A stretch of DNA of 64,000 bases, from NCBI RefSeq assembly GCF_025244845.1, contig NZ_CP104264.1, forward strand, positions 3,357,828 to 3,421,827, in the 5' to 3' direction. The notes under the pieces were generated by a model. The model was not told the origin of the DNA. It saw only the letters and a list, made by a program, of their open reading frames with translations, and did not search any database. The position numbers and the translations under genes are program-made. This DNA is from Arthrobacter sp. zg-Y1171. Lineage in GTDB: Bacteria > Actinomycetota > Actinomycetes > Actinomycetales > Micrococcaceae. Of the stretch, positions 44,322 to 53,103 are shown piece by piece (the first letter of the stretch is position 1; each line of letters begins with the position of its first letter).

Positions 44322-44852
44322 ATGGCCCATCCCGTACCGAGCGCGCCCAAGCGGACCCCGTTGACTGCGTCAATGGGTGGCGCCGGTGCGCATTCGGTAC
44401 ATGCCCCCCTCCCAACGGTGGAGGAGGTTTCTGCCGGCGGGATTGTGGTCGACACCTCAACGGAGCAGTTGCACGTGGCGATTATTGCCCGCCTGAACCG
44501 CGGCGGCCGGCTGGAATGGTGCCTACCGAAGGGCCACCCGGAAAACGACGAAGACAGCCAGGCTGCTGCCATCCGCGAAATTGCGGAGGAAACGGGCATC
44601 GACGGCCGCATCCTGACGGCGCTGGGCAGCATCGATTACTGGTTTACGGTCAGCGGGCACCGGGTGCATAAGACGGTCCACCACTTCCTCCTGGAAGCCT
44701 GCGGCGGGCACCTGACCATCGAGAACGATCCGGACCACGAAGCTGTGGACGTCGCCTGGGTTCCGCTGGCGGAGCTCGGCCGGAGGCTCTCCTTCCCCAA
44801 CGAGCGCCGCATCGCGGACCTCGCCCGCGAGATCCTCCCCCGCTACCTGTGA
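44322..44852 (+). CDS. NUDIX hydrolase
   Basis: This 176-residue protein has the NUDIX box GHPENDEDSQAAAIREIAEETGI with the metal-binding Glu residues. An N-terminal Ala/Pro-rich stretch of about 30 residues precedes the domain. GGGAG precedes the ATG. The position next to cca and murJ is typical of actinobacteria. Likely substrates are oxidised or dinucleoside phosphates, not assignable from sequence. Confidence 0.92.
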   Translation: MAHPVPSAPKRTPLTASMGGAGAHSVHAPLPTVEEVSAGGIVVDTSTEQLHVAIIARLNRGGRLEWCLPKGHPENDEDSQAAAIREIAEETGIDGRILTALGSIDYWFTVSGHRVHKTVHHFLLEACGGHLTIENDPDHEAVDVAWVPLAELGRRLSFPNERRIADLAREILPRYL

Positions 44853-44914
44853 CTCCCCCGGTGCGCAGCGCCGTTTGAGGCAATCCGTACCGGAGGTGAG
44901 AACATAGGGTCACG

Positions 44915-46576
44915 ATGGCCGAAAAGAACATAGCCCCCAGTACTACGCGTTCGAGTGTTGTGATGGCATCGGGAACCCTGGTTTCCCGTGTCCTTGGACT
45001 GGTCCGCACCGCCCTGTTGGCAATCGCCATCGGCAGCACCGGACTGGTCACCGATATCTTCAGCTCAGCGAACGTGCTGCCGAACTTTATCTACCTGATG
45101 GTGGCCGGCGGTGTCTTCAACGCAGTGCTGGTTCCGCAGATCATCAAGGCGAGCAAGCGGCCTGACCGGGGCGCCGAGTACGTTTCCCGGATCCTCACGC
45201 TCTGCCTCCTCGTGCTCGCCGGCATAGCCCTCGTGGCCACGCTCGCGGCACCCGTGATCCTGTCCACGGTCCTGTCGCTGGGCCCGGACCAGCTGACGCT
45301 GGCGACCACCTTCGCCTACTGGCTTTTCCCGCAGATCTTCTTCTACGGCGCCTATGCGGTGATCGGGCAGATCCTCAACGCCAACGGCAGGTTCGGCGCC
45401 TATATGTGGGCGCCCGTGGTCAACAACATCATCGCGATCGCCGGCCTGCTCGTCTTCATTACGTTCATCGGCAGGGAGGAGACGTCGTCGTTCTCGCCGG
45501 AGAACTGGACTTCGCAGGCCACCCTCATCCTGGCCGGCAGCACCACCCTCGGCATTGTGATGCAGGCAGTGGTCCTGCTGGTCCCGCTGCGCCGCCTGGG
45601 CCTGGGGCTGCGTCCCTCGTTCGGGCTTCGCGGGGTGGGCCTGAGGGAAACCGGGAAGGTGGCCAAGTGGACGATCATCACCATGCTCGTGGGCAACGGC
45701 GCTTACCTGGTCTACACGGCCGTGGCCACGATCGCCTCGGAAGCGCGGCCCGAATACCAAGCCATGGGCCGTGAGATTGCCGGGCAGATGAACCTGGAAA
45801 CGGCGTCGATGCTGTACATCATTCCGCACTCGGTCATCACGTTGTCCCTCGCCACGGTGCTCTTCAACCAGATGTCCCACGCCTATGCGGAGAAAAACTA
45901 CGACGGCGTCCGGGAGACCCTTTCGCAGGGGCTCCGGGCCATCGGGGTGGCCACTGTCTTTTGCTCTGCGGTGCTGATTGTCCTGGCCGGACCGATCAGC
46001 ATCTGGTTCAGCGGCGGATCGAATGTTTCCGCCGCGCTGCAGGCCCAGGTGCTGGTGCTGCTGGCCATCACCGCGCCCTTCCTCAGTGCCACCTTCCTGA
46101 TGAACCGTGCCTTCTATGCCAACGAGGACGCGAAAACCCCGCTTGTTATGCAGCTGATCCTGTCGGCCTTCGGCATTGCGCTTGCCCTGGGGGCGGCCGC
46201 CCTGCCGGCGGACCAGATCATCTTCGCCCTGGCAATTGCCTATTCCCTGGGCAACGTCGCGGCCGTCGTCCTCAGCCATATTTTCCTCCGCCGCAGCCTC
46301 GGCGATTACGGCGGAGCCCGGGTCTTCGACGTCCATGTCCGGCTCGTGGTTGCCGCTTTGGCCGCCGGCGCCGTCGGTTCGGCCGCCTTGGCCCTGCTGG
46401 GCGGGTACTCGGCCGACGGCTTCGCCTGGCAGTCGGTGCCTTCCGCCACAGTGGTCCTGGTGGTCTGCGGCTCCCTGATGGCCGTGGCGTACTACTTCAT
46501 GCTGCGGGTTCTGAAGGTCTCCGAGCTGGACGCGTTCCTGGCACCGCTCCTTGCCAAACTCCGGCGGACTCCCTAA
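44915..46576 (+). CDS. murJ: Lipid II flippase MurJ
   Basis: This 553-residue protein has about fourteen membrane segments. It opens with SSVVMASGTLVSRVLGLVRTALLAIAIG, and later has NVLPNFIYLMVAGGVFNAVLVPQ and NANGRFGAYMWAPVVNN, signature stretches of MurJ/MviN with the conserved Arg residues of the central cavity. It moves lipid II across the membrane for peptidoglycan synthesis. It lacks the pseudokinase and extracellular domains fused to the mycobacterial protein; these are encoded by the next gene. Confidence 0.95.
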   Translation: MAEKNIAPSTTRSSVVMASGTLVSRVLGLVRTALLAIAIGSTGLVTDIFSSANVLPNFIYLMVAGGVFNAVLVPQIIKASKRPDRGAEYVSRILTLCLLVLAGIALVATLAAPVILSTVLSLGPDQLTLATTFAYWLFPQIFFYGAYAVIGQILNANGRFGAYMWAPVVNNIIAIAGLLVFITFIGREETSSFSPENWTSQATLILAGSTTLGIVMQAVVLLVPLRRLGLGLRPSFGLRGVGLRETGKVAKWTIITMLVGNGAYLVYTAVATIASEARPEYQAMGREIAGQMNLETASMLYIIPHSVITLSLATVLFNQMSHAYAEKNYDGVRETLSQGLRAIGVATVFCSAVLIVLAGPISIWFSGGSNVSAALQAQVLVLLAITAPFLSATFLMNRAFYANEDAKTPLVMQLILSAFGIALALGAAALPADQIIFALAIAYSLGNVAAVVLSHIFLRRSLGDYGGARVFDVHVRLVVAALAAGAVGSAALALLGGYSADGFAWQSVPSATVVLVVCGSLMAVAYYFMLRVLKVSELDAFLAPLLAKLRRTP

Positions 46577-46742
46577 AGTGCCGCTTCCGGCATTCTGCTT
46601 TCGGCACGGGTAGCATGGGAACAAAGCAGGCAGTTCAGGACTGCGGCAGCCGGCCGTGTTCCGTGTCCGTGAACGAACATCCGAGTACGCAATGTCAGAT
46701 AAGCCTGACGCAGTCTTATTGCCGTTTTCATGGGAGGAACAC

Positions 46743-48245
46743 GTGCCACAGTCCGTAGACGTCGGTTCAGTGCTGGGCGGACGTTACAAGGTGACAGCCC
46801 TTGTACTCGCTTCAGCTGAGCAGGACATGGTGCTCGATGGTGTGGACCAGGTCCTGAACCGTTCCGTCAGCATCCTCGTAGCCGCCCCCATGAATGCCAG
46901 CCAGGTCTCGGCAAGCGCCCGCGAAATCGCCACCGGTGAACGCCATGGCAATGTCCAGGTGCTGGATTTGGGCGTCAGCGACGGCCGCACGTACCTGATC
47001 ACGAATACCGCCAGCGCGGCGGATCTCCTGGATCTCGTGATTGAGCGCGATGCCCCCTACGTCGAGCCTTTCTTCACCGACACCCTGGGCTCGGAAATCT
47101 TCGGCATGCCCCGTTCCCGCGAACCGGAAACCGTCGAAGAAGACCGCTACGTCGAACATGAGGAGCGCGAGCCGCGCAAGCCGCTGCTCTCCGGGTCGCA
47201 CAAGCCCAAGCTCCCCCGGTTCGGACGCAACGCTGCTGCTGCCGGAGCCGGGGCTGCTGCCGGAACCGGAGCCGGGGCCGCTGCGGCGGAGCGCGATCTT
47301 CAGTTCGGCGAGGCCGCCGACGCTCCGGCAGAGGCCGCCACCGGCGGTGCCAACGTTCCCCCGGCTCCCACTACCCGGCCCAAGCAGTCCGCCGCAGAAG
47401 CCCGGCCGGCAAAGGTCACCAAGTGGGAAGATGACGAGCCCCAGTCGGCACCGGTTCCGGAACGGAACTCCCGCTCTGCGTCGACCTTCCCCAAGTCCGC
47501 CCTGGCGGCAGGCGGTTACGACGATGACGGCTACGGGTACGGCGATCCGGACGACGACTACGAAGAGGACAGCGCCGAGGAGAAGCCGAACCGCAAGTCC
47601 GGCCGCGTGCTTATCGGAGCGGTCCTGAGCCTCGTGCTTGTCCTCGCAGTGGTGCTGGCGGTTTCCCAGCTGGGCAAAATGGGCGATATCTTCGGATCCG
47701 ACCCGGAAGCCGGTGCATCCACCGCCCCCACGCAGGAGGCTGCACAGGCCGCCCCGAGCGCGGACGCCGCCGCACCTGCACCGGCACCGGAGATTGCAGG
47801 CATCACACGTCTGGTTCCAGGCAATCCGCAGCTTGATTCGGCCAACGACGGCGCGCTGCCGCAGATCATCGACGGCAACCCGTCCTCGTACTGGTCCAGC
47901 TACGTCTACGCCAGTGACACGTTCGGCGGGCTCGCCCCCAGCTTGGCCTTGGTGGTGGACCTGGGTGCGGATTCGGCGGTCAACGAGGTCAACATCACCC
48001 AGCTGAACGGCACGGGCGGCAGCTTCTCCGTAATGCTCAACGACACTCCGGACCTGGAGGGTGCGACGTCGGTTGCCCAGAGCGGCTTTACCGGTCCCAC
48101 CACCAGCATTCCGGTGCCGAAGACGGATGGCCAGGCTGCCACTGCCCGCTACGTGATCGTCAACTTCACGCAGCTGCCCCGGCTTAACGGGGTCCAGGCT
48201 GCTTACCCGTGGGGACTCAGGATCGCCGAAATCGGCGTGTCCTGA
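46743..48245 (+). CDS. Pseudokinase / membrane / discoidin-like protein downstream of murJ
   Basis: This 500-residue protein starts with a kinase N-lobe remnant (about 1-110; SVLGGRYKVTALVL). It lacks the ATP-binding Lys and the HRD and DFG motifs, so it is a pseudokinase. An Ala/Asp-rich cytoplasmic linker follows (about 140-285), then one membrane segment (about 292-312) and an extracellular discoidin-like beta domain (about 355-500; GNPSSYWSSYVYASDTFGG). The GTG at 46743 has GGGAGG five bases upstream. These domains match the C-terminal part of mycobacterial MviN, which there is one chain with MurJ. Confidence 0.85.
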   Translation: MPQSVDVGSVLGGRYKVTALVLASAEQDMVLDGVDQVLNRSVSILVAAPMNASQVSASAREIATGERHGNVQVLDLGVSDGRTYLITNTASAADLLDLVIERDAPYVEPFFTDTLGSEIFGMPRSREPETVEEDRYVEHEEREPRKPLLSGSHKPKLPRFGRNAAAAGAGAAAGTGAGAAAAERDLQFGEAADAPAEAATGGANVPPAPTTRPKQSAAEARPAKVTKWEDDEPQSAPVPERNSRSASTFPKSALAAGGYDDDGYGYGDPDDDYEEDSAEEKPNRKSGRVLIGAVLSLVLVLAVVLAVSQLGKMGDIFGSDPEAGASTAPTQEAAQAAPSADAAAPAPAPEIAGITRLVPGNPQLDSANDGALPQIIDGNPSSYWSSYVYASDTFGGLAPSLALVVDLGADSAVNEVNITQLNGTGGSFSVMLNDTPDLEGATSVAQSGFTGPTTSIPVPKTDGQAATARYVIVNFTQLPRLNGVQAAYPWGLRIAEIGVS

Positions 48246-48303
48246 CTACTACGCTCCGGACCGGCCGTCCGGCTGTGATGAGCATGTCCAGCGCCGGGCT
48301 GCC

Positions 48304-48329
48304 GGAATAAGCTGGACCCGGTATCCGTT
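48304..48329 (+). promoter_or_regulatory. Sigma-R type promoter of trxB-trxA
   Basis: GGAAT (48304-48308), exactly 18 bases, then GTT (48327-48329) matches the SigR consensus of Streptomyces, which drives trxBA during thiol oxidation. It lies 95 bp before the trxB start. A redox-controlled sigma factor of the SigR/SigH group is therefore expected in the genome. Confidence 0.75.
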
Positions 48330-48423
48330 GTGCCGGGTGATCCACTTATGAACCGGTCCTTTCGGATCGGTCCGTATTTTTAGTTCGACACTGTAGTTCA
48401 ACAAGGAAGAGGAACACCCCCCA

Positions 48424-49467
48424 GTGAGCACCGCAAACTCCGTTGCCACAGACGGCGCCGCTGCTGCCGGCGACGTCCGCGAGGTCATCATCGTCGGTTC
48501 CGGCCCTTCCGGATACACGGCAGCCGTTTACGCGGCACGTGCCAATCTGAAGCCGCTCCTGATTGCGAGCTCCGTCACCGCCGGTGGGGAGCTCATGAAC
48601 ACCACCGATGTGGAGAACTTCCCCGGCTTCCCCGAAGGCGTCATGGGGCCGGACCTGATGGCCAACTTCGAAAAGCAGGCCGCCCGTTTCGGCACCGAAA
48701 TCCTTTTCGAGGACGTCACCGAGGTGGACCTGACCGGCGACATCAAAACGGTGACGATCGGCACGGGCGAGACCTTCCGCGCCCGCGCAGTCATCATCTC
48801 CACCGGGTCCGCCTACCGTGAACTGGGACTGCCGGACGAGAAGCGCCTTTCCGGCCGCGGTGTCAGCTGGTGTGCTACCTGCGACGGCTTCTTCTTCAAG
48901 GGCCAGGACATCGCCGTCATCGGCGGCGGCGACTCCGCTTTGGAGGAAGCACTGTTCCTGACCAAGTTCGCTTCTTCGGTAACCGTGGTGCACCGCCGCG
49001 ACAGCCTGCGGGCCTCCAAGATCATGCAGGAGCGGGCCCTTTCCCACGAGAAGATCCGCTTCGCCTGGGATTCTGAAGTAGCCGCCATCCGCGGCGAGGA
49101 CAAGGTCACCGGCCTCGTGCTGCGCAGCACCAAGGACGGTTCCGAATCCGAGCTTGCCGTCACGGGTGTGTTCGTGGCCATCGGCAACGACCCCCGGGTG
49201 GACCTGGTCCGCGGCCAGCTTGAACTGACCGAGGAGGGCACCATCGCGGTCCTCGGACGCACCTCCAAGACGTCCCTTCCGGGCGTCTTCGCGGCCGGCG
49301 ACGTCATCGATCCGACCTACCGGCAGGCCATCACCGCGTCGGGCTCCGGCTGTGTGGCCGCCGTCGACGTCGAACACTACCTCGCCGATCTGGGCGATTC
49401 CGTCCCCACCGCGGCGGAGGTCCCCACCCCGCCGTCCGAGGCTGTTTCCGAACACGCAGCCCTCTAA
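48424..49467 (+). CDS. trxB: Thioredoxin reductase
   Basis: This 347-residue NADPH- and FAD-dependent enzyme has VIIVGSGPSGYTAAVYAARANL for FAD, the redox-active CATCDG at about residues 155-160, GGGDSALEEALFL for NADPH and the C-terminal FAAGDVIDPTYRQAITASGSG. It reduces thioredoxin. It starts with GTG and is followed after 27 bp by trxA. An upstream SigR-type promoter indicates induction by disulfide stress. Confidence 0.97.
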   Translation: MSTANSVATDGAAAAGDVREVIIVGSGPSGYTAAVYAARANLKPLLIASSVTAGGELMNTTDVENFPGFPEGVMGPDLMANFEKQAARFGTEILFEDVTEVDLTGDIKTVTIGTGETFRARAVIISTGSAYRELGLPDEKRLSGRGVSWCATCDGFFFKGQDIAVIGGGDSALEEALFLTKFASSVTVVHRRDSLRASKIMQERALSHEKIRFAWDSEVAAIRGEDKVTGLVLRSTKDGSESELAVTGVFVAIGNDPRVDLVRGQLELTEEGTIAVLGRTSKTSLPGVFAAGDVIDPTYRQAITASGSGCVAAVDVEHYLADLGDSVPTAAEVPTPPSEAVSEHAAL

Positions 49468-49494
49468 TTCCGTTCCTCGCTTAGGAGAGCAAAA

Positions 49495-49821
49495 ATGAGC
49501 AGTGCAAAAGCAGTAACCGATGCTTCTTTCGGTACCGATGTCCTGACCGCGGACAAGCCCGTAATCGTGGACTTCTGGGCTGAATGGTGCGGCCCGTGCC
49601 GCATGCTGTCCCCCATCCTCGACGACATTGCCGCCCAGTACAGCGACAAGGTGGACGTTGTGAAGGTGAACGTGGATGAAAACCCCGCGATCGCCGCTCA
49701 GTACGGCATCACCTCCATCCCGGCGGTGTACGTGTTCCAGGGCGGTGAGGTTGCGGCGACTTCCATCGGCGCAAAGCCGAAGCAGGTCCTGGAGCAGGAA
49801 TTCGCGGCCTTCCTGAAGTAA
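49495..49821 (+). CDS. trxA: Thioredoxin
   Basis: This 108-residue classic thioredoxin has the active site WAEWCGPCRM and the cis-Pro region TSIPAVYVFQGG. AGGAG precedes the ATG. It is the substrate of the reductase encoded just upstream and the general disulfide reductant of the cytoplasm. It precedes the cwlM-like gene by 6 bp. Confidence 0.98.
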   Translation: MSSAKAVTDASFGTDVLTADKPVIVDFWAEWCGPCRMLSPILDDIAAQYSDKVDVVKVNVDENPAIAAQYGITSIPAVYVFQGGEVAATSIGAKPKQVLEQEFAAFLK

Positions 49822-49827
49822 ACAGCA

Positions 49828-51021
49828 ATGAGTGTGCATGGTGAAAGCCTGCGGAGGCTGGATGCCAGCCGGCGTGTGGTGGCGCTTCGTGAAGCGCTGC
49901 TGCGCGCCGGCGTCACCCTGTCCTACCTGGCACCGGACGCGGTAAACGATCCGACCATTTTCGATGACCACGTTGACGCGGCGGTCCGCGCGTTCCAGCA
50001 GAGCCGAGGCCTGATTGTCGACGGCGTTGCCGGTCCGGACACCCAGCGGGCCTTGTCCGAAGCGCAGTTCCGCTTTGGCGACCGGACGCTGAACTATGTT
50101 GAGGGCGGGCAGCTGCGGGGCGACGACGTCGCCGAACTCCAGCGCCACCTGTCCCACCTGGGGTTCTACTACGGCCACATCGACGGCAGTTTCGGGGTGC
50201 GTACCCGCTACGCCGTGGCCGAGCTGCAGCAGAACCTCGGGCTGCCGGGCACCGGTGTGTGCGACGCCGACACCATGCGTTCCATGTCCCGCGTGAACCG
50301 CGCCATCTCGCCCAGCCAGGCGTTCGCCCTGCGCGACTACGAACGGCTGGACCGATCCACCGCGGCCCTGCGCGGACGTGTTATCTCCGTGAACATCGGC
50401 CGTGCGCGGCTGGTGTCTCCGCACGGCGTCGAGCGGCTCAGCGGGGATCCGCTGACCGAGCTGCTGGTCACCACTGACATCGCCGGGCGTGTAGAACGCA
50501 TCCTGCGTGAATTCGGTGCCCGGCTGGTTCCGCAGCAAAGCGGTGCGGCCACCGAATCGGGGTCTCGGCGGAACGTGCCCAGCCTGAACCTGGATATCCA
50601 TTGTGACTGGCTGGACCAGCAGGCCGCCTCGGGGATGGCTGCCTACTACTGGGGCCTACCCGGTACCGGTGAGGCACGCTCCCCCATCGGCCACAGGGCC
50701 GCCGTCCTGCTTTTGAAGGAACTGGGTGCCCGTACCGACTTGGACAATCTGGGCGTGCATGCCCGGACCTGGGACACGCTCAAGGTGCCCGGTGTACCCT
50801 CCGTGGGCCTCGATCTGGGCTACCTCAGCAATGCGCACGACGCCGAGCGCCTCGCCGATCCGGTTTTCCGCCAGACGGTTGCCGATTCAATCGTGATTGG
50901 CATCCAGCGCCTGTACCTCCTCGAGGAGGAGGACCAGCCCACGGGCACCCTGGCTTTGGACGACGTCCTCAAGTTCAACCCGACGGAAGAGCCGGCTACC
51001 AGGCGGGTTTCCGGCCTCTAG
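49828..51021 (+). CDS. cwlM: CwlM-like N-acetylmuramoyl-L-alanine amidase homolog
   Basis: This 397-residue protein has two peptidoglycan-binding domains (about 15-85 and 90-160; VDGVAGPDTQRAL and IDGSFGVRTRYAV) followed by an Amidase_3 fold domain (about 185-370). The zinc site is incomplete. Where active amidases have DPGHGG this protein reads VNIGRAR, while the later LDIHCDW keeps its His. No signal peptide is present. In mycobacteria the cytoplasmic CwlM, also next to trx genes, is a regulator of MurA and MurJ rather than a hydrolase. The same role is likely here. Confidence 0.88.
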   Translation: MSVHGESLRRLDASRRVVALREALLRAGVTLSYLAPDAVNDPTIFDDHVDAAVRAFQQSRGLIVDGVAGPDTQRALSEAQFRFGDRTLNYVEGGQLRGDDVAELQRHLSHLGFYYGHIDGSFGVRTRYAVAELQQNLGLPGTGVCDADTMRSMSRVNRAISPSQAFALRDYERLDRSTAALRGRVISVNIGRARLVSPHGVERLSGDPLTELLVTTDIAGRVERILREFGARLVPQQSGAATESGSRRNVPSLNLDIHCDWLDQQAASGMAAYYWGLPGTGEARSPIGHRAAVLLLKELGARTDLDNLGVHARTWDTLKVPGVPSVGLDLGYLSNAHDAERLADPVFRQTVADSIVIGIQRLYLLEEEDQPTGTLALDDVLKFNPTEEPATRRVSGL

Positions 51022-51692
51022 GCCGTTCTGCCGCTTTTCCCGGCGCTGATGAACCCCTGCGCATAGCGTTCCGCAGCTGTCGGGGAGCGGAGCAGGTGTT
51101 CATCAACCTGGAAATCTTCGCCCTCCAGCAGCGCGGCGGTTTCCGGGATGTCGTGGAGGTAGCCCGTGAGTTCCACGGCATGTCCGTAGGCCGTCGTTAT
51201 TCGACGGGAACCCGTTCCTGCCTGAAAACCCAACAGGAGCCGGCCGCCGGGACGCAGGATCCGTCGAAACTCGGCGAAAACCGCCGGCAGCCCTGCAGAC
51301 GGGGTATGGATAATCGAATACCAGGCCAGCACCCCCTGAAATGACCCGTCGCCGTAGGGCAACGAGGACATCGCCGTGACCTCGAATCTCCGATGCGGAT
51401 GTGCCTTCCGGGCCTGCCGGACCATGCCTGCGGAAATGTCGCACCCTTCGATGGCCAGCGGCGCCAGGGTGTCGAGATAGGTAATCATTCGGCCGGCTCC
51501 GCACCCCGCGTCCAGGACGGCTGCCCCGGACGGCAGTGAACCGGCGAACCTGCGCACCATGGCCAAGTCCTGCTCGTCCTCCGGGTCTCCCTCCCTGCCG
51601 GCAGTGGGGATCAGCTCCGCGTAGGCCTGGGAAACAAGGTTGTAGGCCCGGGCGTCGGCGCCGGGGACACTGTGCAGGGCTCCCTCGTTCAT
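51018..51692 (-). CDS. Class I SAM-dependent methyltransferase
   Basis: This 224-residue protein has the SAM-binding motif AVLDAGCGAGRMITYL and the later acidic EGCDISAGMVRQAR. LAWYSIIHT and RRILRPGGRLLLGFQ complete the UbiE-like fold. The start at 51692 is chosen as the first ATG before the conserved region; there is no strong ribosome binding site. Its stop codon interlocks with that of cwlM in the palindrome CTAG. The substrate is unknown. Confidence 0.85.
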   Translation of the reverse strand: MNEGALHSVPGADARAYNLVSQAYAELIPTAGREGDPEDEQDLAMVRRFAGSLPSGAAVLDAGCGAGRMITYLDTLAPLAIEGCDISAGMVRQARKAHPHRRFEVTAMSSLPYGDGSFQGVLAWYSIIHTPSAGLPAVFAEFRRILRPGGRLLLGFQAGTGSRRITTAYGHAVELTGYLHDIPETAALLEGEDFQVDEHLLRSPTAAERYAQGFISAGKSGRTA

Positions 51693-51766
51693 CGCACCAA
51701 CGTACCGTGCCGTATGCCATGCTTCTGGCATGACGGTCCGGGGAATGCCATGGCGACGGAAATAAT

Positions 51767-53026
51767 GTGACGACGACGACAAGGGATGCTTCCCGACTCT
51801 CTGCCAACGAAGCAGCTGTCGCGGCAATGCTTTCCGCGGAGCCCGAGTTGATCGACGTTCTCCCGGCCCTGGAGGCGGTTCCGGGCATGGCCAATGACAT
51901 CATCCTCGTCTCGGGTCCGCTGATGCGGTGGCAGGATTACACGGGTTGCCAACGCTTGGCGGTTGTCGGTGCGGCTGTATTCGAAGGACTTGCGGCCTCT
52001 CCGGCAGAGGCTGACGGCTTGCTCCGCTCCGGCGCGATCCGGCTGGCCTCCTGCCACGAGTACGGTGCCGTAGGTTCGCTTACGGGCGTTTGTTCCGCCT
52101 CCATGCCCGTACTGGTTGTACAGGACCGCCTGTCCGGGCGCACCGCTACATGCAGGATGAATGAAGGCGCGGGCACGCGGGCCCTTACATTCGGCTCCCA
52201 GGGACCAGCAGTCACCGCCAATCTGGCCCGCATCAGGGACCGAGTGCCGCCTGCCCTGGCTCGTATCCTCCGGGCATCTCCGATACCGCTCCTGCCGATC
52301 ATGGCCCAGGCGCTGGCCATGGGCGACGAACTGCACGGCAGGCAGACTGCCGCCGGGCTGCTGTTCCGGAACGCCGTCCTGGAACGCCTCCTCCACCTCC
52401 GGGGCAATGCCCCGGAATCCGCTGCGTTGCTGGCCTACCTCGACACAGCGGAATTCCATTTCCTGCACGTCGCGATGGCAGCCGCAAAGGTTATTGCGGA
52501 CACAGCAGACTCAATTCCGGGGAGCTCAATCGTCACGGCGATGGCGATGAATGAGAAGGAGTTCGCAGTCAGGGTTTCCGGCTTGCCGGGCCAGTGGTTC
52601 CGCGCGCCCCTACCGCCGATCTCCGGGTTTCCCGGAAGAATCATGGTGCCCTGGACGCCCGCCGATCTGGGGTACAGCGGTGGTGACAGCTTGATTATGG
52701 AAACGCTGGGGCTGGGCGGCGCTGCTGCGGCGGCGGCTCCTGCCCTGAGTCCGGTCTCCGTCGGGACTCCGGCGCAAATGATGGAACTGACGAGCTCCCT
52801 GTACGCGGTTGCATCGTCGGAGCACCCGACGATGCGGATTCCGGCACTGGGCGGGCGCGGGGTCCCTTGGGGTATGGACGCTGCCGCGATCGTGGAGCGC
52901 CGCCTCGTACCTCCGGTGCACATCGGGGCGACCCTGCGCAGCGGTGGACTTGCCGGCGCGATTTATTTCACCCCGCCACTGCAACCCTTTATCGACGCAA
53001 CCGAGCGCCTGCAGTCAATCGTCTGA
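51767..53026 (+). CDS. DUF1116 (YlbE/AllG-like) protein
   Basis: This 419-residue DUF1116 protein has family blocks LIDVLPALEAVPGMANDIILVSGP, MPVLVVQDRLSG, CRMNEGAG and MAQALAMGDELHGRQTAAGLLF. In Enterobacteria the relative AllG (YlbE) is one of three subunits of oxamate carbamoyltransferase in allantoin breakdown, together with FdrA/AllF and AllH. Neither partner is in the window, so this is a stand-alone copy. The GTG start has a weak GGAAA site. A parS site begins 4 bp after its stop. Confidence 0.8.
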   Translation: MTTTTRDASRLSANEAAVAAMLSAEPELIDVLPALEAVPGMANDIILVSGPLMRWQDYTGCQRLAVVGAAVFEGLAASPAEADGLLRSGAIRLASCHEYGAVGSLTGVCSASMPVLVVQDRLSGRTATCRMNEGAGTRALTFGSQGPAVTANLARIRDRVPPALARILRASPIPLLPIMAQALAMGDELHGRQTAAGLLFRNAVLERLLHLRGNAPESAALLAYLDTAEFHFLHVAMAAAKVIADTADSIPGSSIVTAMAMNEKEFAVRVSGLPGQWFRAPLPPISGFPGRIMVPWTPADLGYSGGDSLIMETLGLGGAAAAAAPALSPVSVGTPAQMMELTSSLYAVASSEHPTMRIPALGGRGVPWGMDAAAIVERRLVPPVHIGATLRSGGLAGAIYFTPPLQPFIDATERLQSIV

Positions 53027-53029
53027 TCC

Positions 53030-53043
53030 GTTTCACGTGAAAC
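53030..53043. other. parS centromere site 1
   Basis: GTTTCACGTGAAAC is a perfect 14-bp core of the bacterial parS site bound by ParB. It lies 4 bp after the DUF1116 stop and is the site farthest from parB, about 4.8 kb beyond its end. Confidence 0.92.
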
Positions 53044-53103
53044 AACACGTTTCCTGCCGCCGCGCAGCCCGGCGTCGTCGTCCGATATGACCCACCTAAA
53101 CCC

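Noticed and set aside
45065-46624. 519-codon open frame antisense to murJ
   Set aside because: It lies entirely over murJ; its composition is typical of reverse-frame translation of hydrophobic GC-rich genes.
48346-50601. 751-codon open frame antisense to trxB, trxA and cwlM
   Set aside because: It is a codon-bias shadow of well-supported genes on the other strand; the translation is rich in Gly, Arg, His and Gln with no family resemblance.
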